A stretch of 64,000 nucleotides of DNA, from the NCBI RefSeq assembly GCF_003051085.1, contig NZ_QAOM01000009.1, positions 1 to 64,000 of the forward strand, in the 5' to 3' direction. The notes beneath the pieces are model-generated. The model was given only the letters and a program-made list of their open reading frames with translations. It was not told the origin of the DNA and did no database searches. This document shows, piece after piece, positions 10,539-21,094 of this stretch (positions within the stretch are counted from its first letter, which is position 1; every line of letters begins with the position of its first letter). The position numbers and the translations under genes were made by a program. The DNA comes from Trichococcus patagoniensis. Its GTDB lineage: Bacteria > Bacillota > Bacilli > Lactobacillales > Aerococcaceae.

Positions 10539-11813
10539 TCATTGGCCAAAGAAAAATCTTTGGATATCGTTCCAAGTGACGATGACCATCAGCAGGAGCA
10601 ACAGCCCCATTCCGATAGCTGTGATGATGCCTTCCTTCTCTGGATCCAGCGGCTTGCCTCTGATTCCTTCCACTACGTTCAGCAGCAGTTTCCCGCCATC
10701 CAATGCCGGAATCGGCAAAAGATTCACGACACCAAGGTTGATGCTCAAGTAGGCCAAGAAACTGAGCACGCTCAGAAAGCCATAATCAACAACTTGTTCC
10801 GTTGCCGCATAGATGGCGACAGGCCCCCCGAATGAATCGGCTTGGAAGCCGGTCCTGAACATGGAGAAGACCAATCCGAAGATCGAAGTGGCTATCAACC
10901 AAAATTCTTCGAACCCGTAACTGATTTTAGCCATCAAGGTGCGATCCATCGGGGGAGCGACACCAATCAGCCCATAGTCATTGCCTTGTTCATCGGTTTT
11001 CGTGTCGGGCGTGACGAGGACATCACGCGCTTCCTGTCCGTCAGTCACGACAGAGAGTGTGATTTCGTTGCCCGGATTGGCTTGAATGGACGCAACCAGT
11101 TCCGTCCATTCAGCGATTTCTTCGCCGTTCACAGCCAGGACTTCATCATCCGCCCGTAATCCGGCTGCTTCAGCAGGGCTGTCAGGTTGGATTTCACCTA
11201 GGCGATTATCGTTGACCGTAACGCCGCCTTGCACGAACGCAATCGCGATGAACACCGCAATACCCAAAATGAAATTATTCATCGGTCCGGCAAAGTTTGT
11301 CATCATCCGTTTCAGCAAGGGTGCTGATTGGTATTGCACATCGATGGGAGCGATCTGAACCTCTGTTCCGTCCGCTTCGATGATTGTCGCATCGCGTTTG
11401 ACTTCATAGGTAATAGGTTCCGAGCTTCCCGGAATGATGCCCTTTATGAAGAGCGCCTGTTCCAGATCAGCTTCCAGTAATTCTATCGGAACAGCATGCA
11501 GATGCTGTTTATTGCTTAAATCTATTTGAGTGACCTGTTGTGCCTCATCCAGGGATATGTTAAGCGGCATACCGGGTTTCAACTCGGTATCCTCATCCCC
11601 GATGCCGGCCATCCTCACATAGCCGCCGATAGGCAGCATCCGGATCGTATAGGTCGTTCCGTTTTTGCGGTGAGAGAAAATTTTCGGTCCCATTCCGATT
11701 GCGAATTCACGAACCAAAATGCCAGCTTTTTTTGCAAAATAGAAATGGCCGAATTCATGGATGATCACTAATATGCTGAACACGATGATGAACGTTATGA
11801 TTGTCTGAAACAT
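10539..11813 (-). CDS. rseP: site-2 intramembrane zinc metalloprotease RseP/RasP (Eep)
   Basis: A 424-residue membrane protease that cuts transmembrane substrates such as anti-sigma factors, signal peptides and pheromone precursors. The zinc motif HEFGH is at residues 19-23 in the first membrane segment. A PDZ domain occupies about 200-280 (GEIQPDSPAEAAGLRADDEV). The second metal-binding motif is NLLPIPALDGGK near 370, and hydrophobic segments close the protein. GGAGGG lies five bases before the ATG. The position after uppS-cdsA and before polC is the standard Firmicute order. Confidence 0.97.
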   Translation of the reverse strand: MFQTIITFIIVFSILVIIHEFGHFYFAKKAGILVREFAIGMGPKIFSHRKNGTTYTIRMLPIGGYVRMAGIGDEDTELKPGMPLNISLDEAQQVTQIDLSNKQHLHAVPIELLEADLEQALFIKGIIPGSSEPITYEVKRDATIIEADGTEVQIAPIDVQYQSAPLLKRMMTNFAGPMNNFILGIAVFIAIAFVQGGVTVNDNRLGEIQPDSPAEAAGLRADDEVLAVNGEEIAEWTELVASIQANPGNEITLSVVTDGQEARDVLVTPDTKTDEQGNDYGLIGVAPPMDRTLMAKISYGFEEFWLIATSIFGLVFSMFRTGFQADSFGGPVAIYAATEQVVDYGFLSVLSFLAYLSINLGVVNLLPIPALDGGKLLLNVVEGIRGKPLDPEKEGIITAIGMGLLLLLMVIVTWNDIQRFFFGQ

Positions 11814-11849
11814 GTAATCCCTCCCTTTCTGTATCTTGCCTTGCTGTTC

Positions 11850-12644
11850 TTAAAATATGAAATTCAGAAAAATATGGAACACAGGCATCACAAAAAGCGT
11901 ACTGTCGAAACGATCGAGCATGCCGCCATGTCCGGGCAATATCTTCCCGGCATCCTTCACGCCAAAATAACGTTTGAATGCCGATTCGACCAAATCACCC
12001 ATCTGCCCACAGACCGAAAGCAGGGCTGCCAGCATAATCTGGAGGCCCATCGATAACCCCAACGGATTGTAGTAATGGAAAAACACGATAGCGATCAGCA
12101 CCGCAGCGATCGATCCGCCGACGGAGCCTTCGATTGTTTTGTTGGGGCTGATTGCCGGTGCCAATTTGTTCTTGCCTATTTTTCTGCCTATCATGTAAGC
12201 GCCGATATCCGTCCCCCAGATGATGAACAGCACTAAAAGCACCATCCAAAATCCGATATCCCTTGTCTGCATGAAGTAATAGAATCCTCTCCCGACATAA
12301 AGGGATGTCAGCACGGAAGCGGCCGCATCGTCAAAGGTGAAATCATTTCTTGAGAATACTGTGAATACGAACAGTATCAATGCTTCCAAATAAATCAAAA
12401 GCATCGCATCGATGCCGTCAGGGATGAAATGCAGATAGGATTCCGGCAACATCAATAGGACGGTCGCCAAAGCGGTGATGATACCCTCCACACTGAAGAT
12501 GGTCAGCTTTTTCATCTTCAGTAATTCTTGGACAGCGATCAAACCGATTGCTGTCATGAGCAGTTGCAGCGCCAGTCCCCCAAGCCATAAGAATGGGATA
12601 AACACGGCGGCAGCCACTATGCCTGTGATTACTCTAGTTTTCAT
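11850..12644 (-). CDS. cdsA: phosphatidate cytidylyltransferase
   Basis: A 264-residue multi-spanning membrane enzyme that makes CDP-diacylglycerol from phosphatidic acid and CTP, the branch point of phospholipid synthesis. The family signature is at the C-terminus: AFKRYFGVKDAGKILPGHGG followed by MLDRFDS. SPNKTIEGSVGG in the middle is also typical. Several hydrophobic helices precede it. AGGAGG precedes the ATG. It follows uppS by 9 bp, so both are likely co-transcribed with rseP. Confidence 0.97.
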   Translation of the reverse strand: MKTRVITGIVAAAVFIPFLWLGGLALQLLMTAIGLIAVQELLKMKKLTIFSVEGIITALATVLLMLPESYLHFIPDGIDAMLLIYLEALILFVFTVFSRNDFTFDDAAASVLTSLYVGRGFYYFMQTRDIGFWMVLLVLFIIWGTDIGAYMIGRKIGKNKLAPAISPNKTIEGSVGGSIAAVLIAIVFFHYYNPLGLSMGLQIMLAALLSVCGQMGDLVESAFKRYFGVKDAGKILPGHGGMLDRFDSTLFVMPVFHIFLNFIF

Positions 12645-12653
12645 AAGATCCTC

Positions 12654-13415
12654 CTATATGCCGCCGAAACGACGATTGCGATGCTGATATTCAGCTAACG
12701 CAGCCCGCAAGCTGGTCGTTGAAAAATCAGGCCAAAATTCTTCCGTAAAGTACATTTCACTGTAAGCAGCCTGCCAAAGCAAGAAGTTGCTCAAACGGAT
12801 TTCCCCGCTGGTGCGGATCAGCAAGTCGGGATCCTGCCATTCACCAAGCACACTTGTGAATAGGTATCCGGAGAATACTTCATCGGTGATTTCGTCTTCC
12901 GAGAGTTTTCCCGTTGCGACATCGCGCGCAATCATTTTTGTCGCTTGAAGGATTTCAGCCCTGGAACCGTAATTCAGAGCGAAATTCAGAATCAAGCCGG
13001 TATTGTCTTTCGTTTTTTCGATCGCATTTTGCACTACCTTCAGCGTCTTTTCGGGTAATTGATCAATCCAGCCGATGGTTGTCACTTTGATGTTGTTCTG
13101 CATCAATTCCGGCATGAACACATCAAAAAAATCGATGGGCAAACCCATCAAAAAATTGACTTCGTCAGTCGGACGTTTCCAGTTTTCTGTTGAAAAGGCA
13201 TATAGCGTCAATACCTTTACATCAAGGCCGCTTGCTTCTATGGCTATCCTTTTCACGGTATTCATGCCCTCTTTGTGTCCGTAGACCCGCGGCATCAATT
13301 TTTTCTTTGCCCAACGGCCATTTCCGTCCATGATGATGGCGACATGGGCTGGAACGATGCCGTTTTCATCGAACGGCATTTCTGTTTTTGGATTCTCACT
13401 CTTGAATAGAGCCAT
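12654..13415 (-). CDS. uppS: undecaprenyl diphosphate synthase (cis-prenyltransferase)
   Basis: A 253-residue soluble enzyme that extends farnesyl diphosphate with isopentenyl units to the C55 lipid carrier of cell wall synthesis. The catalytic motif IIMDGNGRWAK has its aspartate at residue 30. LLIRTSGEIRLSNFLLWQ and the C-terminal RFGG are also diagnostic. GAGGG lies before the ATG at 13415. A strong terminator at 13527-13569 separates it from frr. Confidence 0.98.
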   Translation of the reverse strand: MALFKSENPKTEMPFDENGIVPAHVAIIMDGNGRWAKKKLMPRVYGHKEGMNTVKRIAIEASGLDVKVLTLYAFSTENWKRPTDEVNFLMGLPIDFFDVFMPELMQNNIKVTTIGWIDQLPEKTLKVVQNAIEKTKDNTGLILNFALNYGSRAEILQATKMIARDVATGKLSEDEITDEVFSGYLFTSVLGEWQDPDLLIRTSGEIRLSNFLLWQAAYSEMYFTEEFWPDFSTTSLRAALAEYQHRNRRFGGI

Positions 13416-13526
13416 GCTTTATCCCTCACTTTTTCATAACTCTCTATATTTTAACAAAAACCCGCTTGAATTCCTATGATTAACAGGAATTTATAAAATA
13501 TTTAAGTGTGGCCACTATTTTAAAAA

Positions 13527-13569
13527 GAGCCAGGGCACAAATCATTCGAAATGATTTGTGCCCTGGCTC
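13527..13569 (-). terminator. strong intrinsic terminator after frr
   Basis: A perfect 20-bp stem (13527-13546 with 13550-13569) has a CGA loop. It is flanked by AAAAA on the left (T run on the minus strand) and CTTTT on the right, so it could act in both directions. Confidence 0.9.
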
Positions 13570-13588
13570 CTTTTCAACGGATGAAATT

Positions 13589-14146
13589 TTAAACGTCCAA
13601 AATTTCTTTTTCTTTGTCAGCTGTTATTTTGTCGATTTCTTTGGAAGATTTGTCGGTGAACTCTTGCACTTTCTTTTCATAAGTGCGCAACTCATCTTCT
13701 GTGATTTCTTTGTTCTTTTCTGCTTTTTTCAATGCTTCAATGGCATCGCGGCGAATATTACGGATAGAGACCTTAGCCGCTTCGTTTTCTTTGCCGACAG
13801 TTTTTGCCAACTCTTTGCGTCGCTCTGAAGTCAGTGCCGGGATCACCAAACGGATGACACTCCCGTCATTGGCTGGGTTGATGCCCAAGTCGCTTTGGTA
13901 AATCGCACGTTCGATATCACCGATACTGGATTTATCGTATGGTGTTACCAACAACATGCGTCCTTCAGGAATCGTGATGGAAGCCAATTGATTCACTGGC
14001 GTGTTCGTTCCGTAGTATTCCACTTCGATGCGATCCAATAAACTCGCATTCGCGCGGCCTGCACGAATCGAGCCAAGCTCGCGGATCAATGCAGCTTCCG
14101 TTTTTTTCATTCTGTCGATCGCATTATCAAGGATTGCTTTAACCAT
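13589..14146 (-). CDS. frr: ribosome recycling factor
   Basis: A 185-residue protein of exact family length. With EF-G it splits post-termination ribosomes. Family landmarks are [19 protein letters not shown] (residues 28-46), the [13 protein letters not shown] segment and the C-terminal coiled helix [23 protein letters not shown] precedes the ATG. The stop of pyrH lies two bases upstream, so frr is tightly coupled to pyrH. Confidence 0.98.
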   Translation of the reverse strand: MVKAILDNAIDRMKKTEAALIRELGSIRAGRANASLLDRIEVEYYGTNTPVNQLASITIPEGRMLLVTPYDKSSIGDIERAIYQSDLGINPANDGSVIRLVIPALTSERRKELAKTVGKENEAAKVSIRNIRRDAIEALKKAEKNKEITEDELRTYEKKVQEFTDKSSKEIDKITADKEKEILDV

Positions 14147-14148
14147 GA

Positions 14149-14958
<810 letters not shown>

Positions 14959-15840
14959 TTATTTTTTAACTTGGCTCATAACTTCTTCTGCAAAGTCCAC
15001 AGAGCGTTTTTCGATACCTTCGCCTACAGAGTAGCGAACGAATGATGTAACAGCGCCGCCTTTAGAACCAGCATATTGTGAAACTGTTTGATCTGGATCT
15101 TTAACAAAAGGTTGATCGTTCAATGAAATTTCGCTCAAGAATTTGTTCAAACGGCCTACGATCATTTTTTCTACGATGTTGGCTGGTTTGCCTTCGTTCA
15201 ATGCTTGTTCAGTCAGAACTTTCTTTTCATGTTCAAGTTCTTCAGCAGAAACTTCGTCGCGTGAAACATATTTAGGATTGATGGCAGCGATGTGCATAGA
15301 GATGTCTTTAGCAGCATCCGCATCAGTAGTTCCTTCCAATACTGTCAACACAGCGATACGTCCGCCTTGGTGCAGGTAAGCACCAAAAGCATCTGCATCC
15401 GTTTTTTCAACGATAGTAAAGCGACGCAAAGTAATTTTTTCGCCGATTACTGTAGTAGCGCTCAAGATAACATCGTTTAATGTACCGTCAGCAGTTTCGA
15501 TTGCTAAAGCAGCTTCCACAGTTTCTGGTTTGTTTTTAGCGATGATTGCTGTGATATCAGCTACTAAGTTTTGGAATTTGTCGTTTTTCGCAACAAAGTC
15601 AGTTTCTGCATTGATTTCAGCGATTACGGCTGTATTTCCGTCAACATATACGTTTGCAAGTCCTTCAGCAGCGATACGGTCAGCTTTTTTAGCTGCTTTA
15701 GCCATACCATTTTCTCTTAGGTAGTCAACCGCTTTTTCCATGTCGCCATCGACTTCTACTAGAGCTCTTTTAGCATCCATCATGCCTACGCCTGTCATGT
15801 CGCGTAATTCTTTAACCATTTTTGCTGTTACTTGTGCCAT
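14959..15840 (-). CDS. tsf: elongation factor Ts
   Basis: A 293-residue nucleotide-exchange factor for EF-Tu. The N-terminal UBA-like domain contains [20 protein letters not shown] (residues 11-30). The core carries [23 protein letters not shown] lies nine bases before the ATG. It follows rpsB with a hairpin-rich spacer (15879-15949), as in many bacteria where rpsB and tsf share a promoter. Confidence 0.98.
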   Translation of the reverse strand: MAQVTAKMVKELRDMTGVGMMDAKRALVEVDGDMEKAVDYLRENGMAKAAKKADRIAAEGLANVYVDGNTAVIAEINAETDFVAKNDKFQNLVADITAIIAKNKPETVEAALAIETADGTLNDVILSATTVIGEKITLRRFTIVEKTDADAFGAYLHQGGRIAVLTVLEGTTDADAAKDISMHIAAINPKYVSRDEVSAEELEHEKKVLTEQALNEGKPANIVEKMIVGRLNKFLSEISLNDQPFVKDPDQTVSQYAGSKGGAVTSFVRYSVGEGIEKRSVDFAEEVMSQVKK

Positions 15841-15878
15841 TCTATGATTCCTCCTGAATATTCTTTTTCATAAAAAAA

Positions 15879-15949
15879 GCTGTCCCAAAGAGAATAGAAA
15901 AGATGTCTGCTACCAAATTGGCTATATCTTTCTTCTTTTCTGAGACAGC
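15879..15949 (-). terminator. large imperfect hairpin between rpsB and tsf (partial terminator)
   Basis: On the minus strand GCTGTC at one end pairs with GACAGC at the other, with A/T-rich partly matching arms between. Seven T follow directly. It looks like an intrinsic terminator or attenuator that lowers tsf relative to rpsB. Confidence 0.6.
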
Positions 15950-15976
15950 TCGTTGCTTCAAACTAAATAGGAAATA

Positions 15977-16762
15977 TTATTCGTTGTTGCCTTCTACGAC
16001 TTCAACGATTTCTTCTAATGAAGTTGCTTCGTCAGCTTCAGCTGCAAAAGTTTCTTCAACAGAAATTTCAACTTGATCTTTCCCTTGGTTTCCTTCGATG
16101 AAAGCATCAGCCATTTTAGCAGTGATCAATTTAACTGCGCGGATAGCATCGTCATTTGAAGGGATTACTACGTCGATTTCATCTGGATCACAGTTAGTGT
16201 CAACCATAGCGACGATAGGAATGTTCAATTTGTGAGCTTCTTGAACAGCGATTCTTTCTTTTCTTGGGTCAACGATGAACATTACATCCGGGATTCTAGG
16301 CATATCTTTGATACCGCCCAAGAATTTTTCCAAACGTTCTTGTTCTTTTTTCAAGATAGAAACTTCTTTTTTAGGAAGTAGTTCGAAAGTGCCGTCTTCA
16401 GACATAGCTTCGATTGATTTCAAACGTTTGATACGTTTTTGGATAGTATCCCAGTTAGTCAAAGTACCACCTAACCAACGGTGATTTACGAAGAACTGAC
16501 CTGAACGGATAGCTTCGTCTTTGATTGAATCTTGCGCTTGTTTTTTAGTACCTACGAATAAAGCTACGCCGCCTTCTTCAGCAACGTTAAGCATATATTT
16601 GTATGCTTCGTCAACTAATTTCACCGTTTTTTGCAAGTCGATGATGTAGATACCGTTTCTTTCTGTAAAGATGTATCTCTTCATTTTTGGGTTCCAACGA
16701 CGAGTCTGGTGACCGAAGTGTACGCCTGCTTCCAATAATTGTTTCATTGAAATTACTGCCAT
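15977..16762 (-). CDS. rpsB: 30S ribosomal protein S2
   Basis: A 261-residue S2 protein. Typical segments are [20 protein letters not shown] at the start, [17 protein letters not shown], and PDVMFIVDP with [13 protein letters not shown]. The C-terminal 30 residues are acidic. The ATG at 16762 is chosen because GGAGG stands eight bases upstream. A strong promoter lies at 16890-16918 and leaves a leader of about 120 bases, long enough for the autoregulatory RNA elements often found before rpsB. None was identified here. Confidence 0.98.
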   Translation of the reverse strand: MAVISMKQLLEAGVHFGHQTRRWNPKMKRYIFTERNGIYIIDLQKTVKLVDEAYKYMLNVAEEGGVALFVGTKKQAQDSIKDEAIRSGQFFVNHRWLGGTLTNWDTIQKRIKRLKSIEAMSEDGTFELLPKKEVSILKKEQERLEKFLGGIKDMPRIPDVMFIVDPRKERIAVQEAHKLNIPIVAMVDTNCDPDEIDVVIPSNDDAIRAVKLITAKMADAFIEGNQGKDQVEISVEETFAAEADEATSLEEIVEVVEGNNE

Positions 16763-16889
16763 GTTTGTTTCCTCCAAGTTTGTTTTTTATTTTCCTCCCC
16801 CGATTTCTTCTACAGCAGAAACTCATCTTACGATAAGCAACGTCCGCCGTATCGATCAAGGTGTGAAATGTGGTTTTGAACCGTTGATA

Positions 16890-16918
16890 ATTATATCGAA
16901 TTATACTGAAAGAAGCAA
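16890..16918 (-). promoter_or_regulatory. sigma-A promoter of rpsB-tsf
   Basis: A -35 TTGCTT (16913-16918) and a perfect -10 TATAAT (16890-16895) are 17 bases apart on the minus strand. Confidence 0.75.
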
Positions 16919-16965
16919 GTTTTTTTTCTGGAAATGGATATCAGGCGACCTCATCACCGGATATT

Positions 16966-19900
16966 TCAGGCTTGAATCCCCAAAATCTGCTTGATGTCAT
17001 CGTTCGTCAACCGTTGGCGGCTGAGCGCCTCTTCCCCTTCGGATACGATCAACTGATCAAAGAGCATCTTTTTGTCCTGCTGCAGCTGATTGATTTTCTC
17101 TTCGATGGTTCCCTCAGCGATGAAACGGTACACCTGCACGTTTTTCTTTTGGCCGATGCGGTGTGCTCGCCCTGCGGCTTGCTCTTCTACTGCCGGGTTC
17201 CACCACAGATCGAAAAGGATGACCGTATCTGCACCGGTCAGATTCAACCCGGTGCCGCCCGCTTTCAGGGAAATCAAAAAGACATCCGTCTGCCCTTCAT
17301 TGAACTGATTGACCAGCGTAAGCCTTTCGGCGGGAGGGGTTTTTCCGCTGAGATACAGATGACTTAGATTTTCCTTGACCAACTCCGCTTCGATCAACTT
17401 CAGCATGGACGTGAACTGTGAAAACACCAAAACATGCTGGTTGTTCTCTTGGGCATTTTTCAATATTTCGACCAGTTGCTCCAACTTCCCCGAACCGCCT
17501 TCGTAGGCCGCATCCACCAAACGAGGATCGCAGCAGATTTGACGCAGACGGGTCAGTCCGGCCAATATTTCCATCCGGTTCCGTTGGAAATCTTCACTGT
17601 CATAATCAGATACCTTTTCCTGCAGTTGCTGCAGATAAGCCAAATACATGATTTTCTGATCGCGGTTGAGGCTGCTGTAGATATCGGCTTCGGATTTTTC
17701 CGGAAGATCGCCCAGAACATCCGCCTTCAGCCTGCGCAACATGAAGGGTTTGGCTGTTTTCGAAATGTCCTCGAGTGACATTTTTTTAAATTCCTGCAGT
17801 TTCGGGAACAATCCCGGCAAAATCAATTGGAAGATTGCCCAGAATTCCGTCACGCTGTTCTCGATCGGCGTGCCGCTCAACGCGATATTTACCCGGGCAT
17901 TCATCTTCGCTATGGCACGGAACGTCTTCGTATTGTAGTTGTTGACGTATTGGGACTCGTCCAGAATCATCGCGTAGAAGTCGCATTTTTGGTAGGACTC
18001 GATATCCTGCCGGAAACTTTGGTAAGAGGTTATCGCAATGCCGTTCTCAGGCAACTGGGACAACTGCTCATCCCGTTCCTTTTTCACGCCGCTGATGACG
18101 CTTATCTTAAGCAACGGCGCAAATTTTTGAAATTCGTACTTCCAGTTGTAGATCAGTGAAGCCGGTGCGATGACCAAAGCGGGTTTGGCATCATTTTTGC
18201 CTTCCTCAACTTCGCTGAGCAGAAAGGTAATCAGCTGGAGTGTTTTGCCGAGTCCCATTTCATCAGCCAAAATACCGCCTAAGCCGTAGTTAGCGAGAAA
18301 CTTCAGCCATTTGAAGCCGGTCACTTGATACGGACGCAAATCCGCTTGCAATGTTTTCGGCAGTTCAGCCGGAAACTCGTTCGGGTGCTTGATGAAATGA
18401 TACAGTTCGTTTAGGAAATCTTGGCTGCCGACCTCAGGGTTCAGGTCATTGATTTCTTTTTCGAGCGTCATGCTCTTGATCATCGGCATGGAGAGTGTCC
18501 CATCATGAAGCTGGGACTCATCTTTGATCAATGAAAGGAAACGATTCATCTCTTTCATTGTTTCCGTCTCCAAAGATAAGATGCGACCGTCTTCCGTCTT
18601 ATAATAGGCATCATTTTTTTTGAGGCTGTTCAACAATCTGTCTATTTCATTTTCTGAAATGCCACCAACATCAAAACGGATATCCAAAAAAGAATCCCTC
18701 GTCCTGCGTTGGACCGAAGTTGACACCTCTGTATTTTCCACTATCAGATTCTGCAGATCCGGACTTAATTCGACCTCAGCATAACGGCGCAAAACAGGTA
18801 TTTTCCTGTAAAGAAAGCTGAATAGGTCAACATCCTTCGAAGCCAGGAAGGATACTTGGTTTTCGATTATGTTGAATTCCAGATTTTCCAACACCTGCAG
18901 GATCCGTTCTTCGCCTATTGTGTCCCTGATCAGGAATTGGGACTCTGCTTTCGAGGCGCGGTTCTGTCGGAAGACCGTTTCGCCATATTTGAAGAAAATT
19001 TCACCCTTTATGCGCTTGGCCGGACCACGGAAATGAATGGAAACAGTCAGCGGCTCATCGATGATGTTGCGCTCCAATTCTTCGCTGAAGTGCACCGTTC
19101 CGATCTGTTTCAGCAACGGAATGACATAGGTCAGCAAATCCGATACATCAGGCTCTTCGATTCCGATCACATTTGAGTCGTCAAAACGTTTTTCAAAGAA
19201 CGAGAGGTACCCCAACAGTTTATGTTGCTGCACACTGAGTGGGTGAACTTTATTCCCCTCGATCAACCAGTCGTAATCCAACAGATGGATGATATTGTCA
19301 CACTGGATGCGAAGTTCTATTCCCTTGCCTTTCTTTCCCAAAAGGAATTGATAGCCCGGTTTTTCGGGACTGATCTGCACATCCGGATACGTTTGCTCGC
19401 CGGCGATCCATTCGACGCGGCCGGTTTGGATCAAATCTTCCAAAATGGAGTGCGCTGAACTCGCCGGAAGGATCAGATAGGAATCCAATTTTCTGGCCGT
19501 GACGTTCAGCAATTGCTTATTCAACGCAGCGGGTTGCTCTTCAAGCAATTTATGCAACCGGTAGATGATGGGCTGGTCCATTTCCTGTATCTTCACTGTC
19601 CGGAAATCGATCCCATCGCCGAGACGATATTCCCATTTTTCTTGTTTGATGAATTGTTCCGTAAATTGTTCGATATTGGTGACCATGTAGGGTTTGTCGA
19701 CCCCTGCACGCAAGGATAGAGCCAATACATGCTCACCTGTGTTTTGCATCAGATTGTTTGGTTTCATGCGCAGAACCTGCAGCGTATACTGCACTAAAAA
19801 ATCTGCTTGGGTGTTCAGGCTCTGGGCGCCTTTGTTTTCTTGGAAGAAAATCTGCGTCAAGTCGTTCACAAATTCTTGACCGGCAGTTTCCGCGTCGACC

Positions 19901-20190
19901 TGAAACTGTTCCGCGCTGCTTTCCGTCAGAATACGGGTGCCGCATTTCTCCTTCAGATACAATTCAACAGCGATCGTATGCTTGCAATACTGATGATTTT
20001 TCCAGTACTTGCACTGACATACATCCTGTTCCTTGGCTGTCCCGTCTAAGGTGACATGATACATTTTACTGCCGAGCACCTCACAATGCCAAACCTGGCT
20101 GTGGAAATCCGGTTGCACGGATAGCACGCGATCCTCATTCACATATTCGCGTCCCTCTTGTATCAACTTGTCCGGCATACTCCATTTCAC
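16966..20190 (-). CDS. SWIM zinc-finger SNF2-family DNA helicase/ATPase
   Basis: A 1074-residue SWI2/SNF2 protein. An N-terminal SWIM zinc finger has C58, C60, C69 and H71 (CQCKYWKNHQYCKH). A long linker region of unknown fold follows. The ATPase has motif I DEMGLGKT near 641, motif II DESQ near 744, SGTPIEN, and a C-terminal helicase lobe with GRAHRIGQ near 1006. Such proteins translocate on duplex DNA and may act on RNA polymerase or other DNA-bound proteins, like RapA. No partner is visible in the context. The GTG at 20190 is chosen because AGAGGAAG lies seven bases upstream. It is divergent from plsC. Confidence 0.9.
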   Translation of the reverse strand: MKWSMPDKLIQEGREYVNEDRVLSVQPDFHSQVWHCEVLGSKMYHVTLDGTAKEQDVCQCKYWKNHQYCKHTIAVELYLKEKCGTRILTESSAEQFQVDAETAGQEFVNDLTQIFFQENKGAQSLNTQADFLVQYTLQVLRMKPNNLMQNTGEHVLALSLRAGVDKPYMVTNIEQFTEQFIKQEKWEYRLGDGIDFRTVKIQEMDQPIIYRLHKLLEEQPAALNKQLLNVTARKLDSYLILPASSAHSILEDLIQTGRVEWIAGEQTYPDVQISPEKPGYQFLLGKKGKGIELRIQCDNIIHLLDYDWLIEGNKVHPLSVQQHKLLGYLSFFEKRFDDSNVIGIEEPDVSDLLTYVIPLLKQIGTVHFSEELERNIIDEPLTVSIHFRGPAKRIKGEIFFKYGETVFRQNRASKAESQFLIRDTIGEERILQVLENLEFNIIENQVSFLASKDVDLFSFLYRKIPVLRRYAEVELSPDLQNLIVENTEVSTSVQRRTRDSFLDIRFDVGGISENEIDRLLNSLKKNDAYYKTEDGRILSLETETMKEMNRFLSLIKDESQLHDGTLSMPMIKSMTLEKEINDLNPEVGSQDFLNELYHFIKHPNEFPAELPKTLQADLRPYQVTGFKWLKFLANYGLGGILADEMGLGKTLQLITFLLSEVEEGKNDAKPALVIAPASLIYNWKYEFQKFAPLLKISVISGVKKERDEQLSQLPENGIAITSYQSFRQDIESYQKCDFYAMILDESQYVNNYNTKTFRAIAKMNARVNIALSGTPIENSVTEFWAIFQLILPGLFPKLQEFKKMSLEDISKTAKPFMLRRLKADVLGDLPEKSEADIYSSLNRDQKIMYLAYLQQLQEKVSDYDSEDFQRNRMEILAGLTRLRQICCDPRLVDAAYEGGSGKLEQLVEILKNAQENNQHVLVFSQFTSMLKLIEAELVKENLSHLYLSGKTPPAERLTLVNQFNEGQTDVFLISLKAGGTGLNLTGADTVILFDLWWNPAVEEQAAGRAHRIGQKKNVQVYRFIAEGTIEEKINQLQQDKKMLFDQLIVSEGEEALSRQRLTNDDIKQILGIQA

Positions 20191-20297
20191 GCTATCACTT
20201 CCTCTGCTTCTTGCTGTCCATCCTTTATTGTACTGCAATTTCGTCGAAAAATATACCTTCTTCCCCTTTGATGGAGGCCAGAAGGGAATATTTAACT

Positions 20298-20326
20298 TGA
20301 AATATTCAACAAACTATCTCATACTG
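20298..20326 (+). promoter_or_regulatory. probable plsC promoter with a palindrome over the -35 box
   Basis: A -35 TTGAAA (20298-20303) and a -10 CATACT (20321-20326) are 17 bases apart. The -35 is part of a 13-base palindrome TTGAA-ATA-TTCAA (20298-20310), a plausible operator. The regulator is not known. Confidence 0.45.
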
Positions 20327-20360
20327 ATTAGCATAATACCAAAGCAAAAGGAGCCCTGTC

Positions 20361-20978
20361 ATGTTTTTTAAAACAGTCGTCATCATAGTCAGATTTCTGG
20401 TCCGAATCCTGAACGGCAAGACCGAAATCCAAAACAAAGAGTACATTCCGAAAGACACAGTCTATATCATTGCAGCACCGCACAGAAGTCTGCTGGATCC
20501 CGTTTTCATTTCGTTTGGCGTGTATCCGCACGAATTTTCATCAATGGCGAAGCAGGAACTCTTCAAGGGGAAATTCATGAACTGGCTGCTCACGCACATG
20601 AACGCTTTCCCTGTCAATCGCGAAAACCCTGGTCCGAGCGCCCTAAAGCAACCTGTTTCGATACTGAAGGAAGGCAAAACCAATCTGCTGATTTTCCCGA
20701 CCGGATCAAGGCATTCCGCAGAAATCAAAGGCGGCACTTCATCCATCGCCAAGCTGGCCAACGTTCCGATCCTTCCGGTCGTCTATCAAGGTCCGCTCAC
20801 ACTCAAGGACCTCTTGAAGCGCAAAAAGGCGACTGTCCGCTTCGGCAAGCCCATCTACCTCCCAAATGAAAAGCGGATTTCCAGAGATGAACTAGCTGCC
20901 TATGACGAACTGATCGGAACAACCTTCCGCCAATTGGATCAGGAAATCGATCCGAATTTCGTCTACATAGCAAAGTGA
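20361..20978 (+). CDS. plsC: 1-acyl-sn-glycerol-3-phosphate acyltransferase
   Basis: A 205-residue membrane-associated acyltransferase that makes phosphatidic acid. The catalytic HxxxxD motif is PHRSLLDP with H41 and D46. The substrate-binding block is the variant IFPTGSRHS, and ILPVVYQGP is the proline motif. The N-terminus (residues 5-17) is hydrophobic and anchors the protein. AAAGGAG lies seven bases before the ATG. It stands alone between a promoter and a terminator. The product feeds CdsA, whose gene is also in this window. Confidence 0.92.
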   Translation: MFFKTVVIIVRFLVRILNGKTEIQNKEYIPKDTVYIIAAPHRSLLDPVFISFGVYPHEFSSMAKQELFKGKFMNWLLTHMNAFPVNRENPGPSALKQPVSILKEGKTNLLIFPTGSRHSAEIKGGTSSIAKLANVPILPVVYQGPLTLKDLLKRKKATVRFGKPIYLPNEKRISRDELAAYDELIGTTFRQLDQEIDPNFVYIAK

Positions 20979-21030
20979 TGCCCCGGTGTTGTCCGGACTC
21001 ACCACTTGCCCATTTAATAAAATTCAAAAA

Positions 21031-21063
21031 ACAGCACCGGAATTTTTTCCGGCGCTGTTTTTT
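21031..21063. terminator. bidirectional intrinsic terminator
   Basis: A 10-bp stem with one mismatch (21031-21040 with 21049-21058) is flanked by six A on the left and T runs on the right. It can end plsC and, on the other strand, the ABC exporter operon. Confidence 0.85.
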
Positions 21064-21094
21064 GGCATTGCTGCCGTATCAATTAAGCACGCAA

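Noticed and set aside
13527-13569. Perfect 20-bp inverted repeat as a possible transposon end
   Set aside because: Position right after frr, a 3-base loop and flanking A/T runs make it an ordinary intrinsic terminator.
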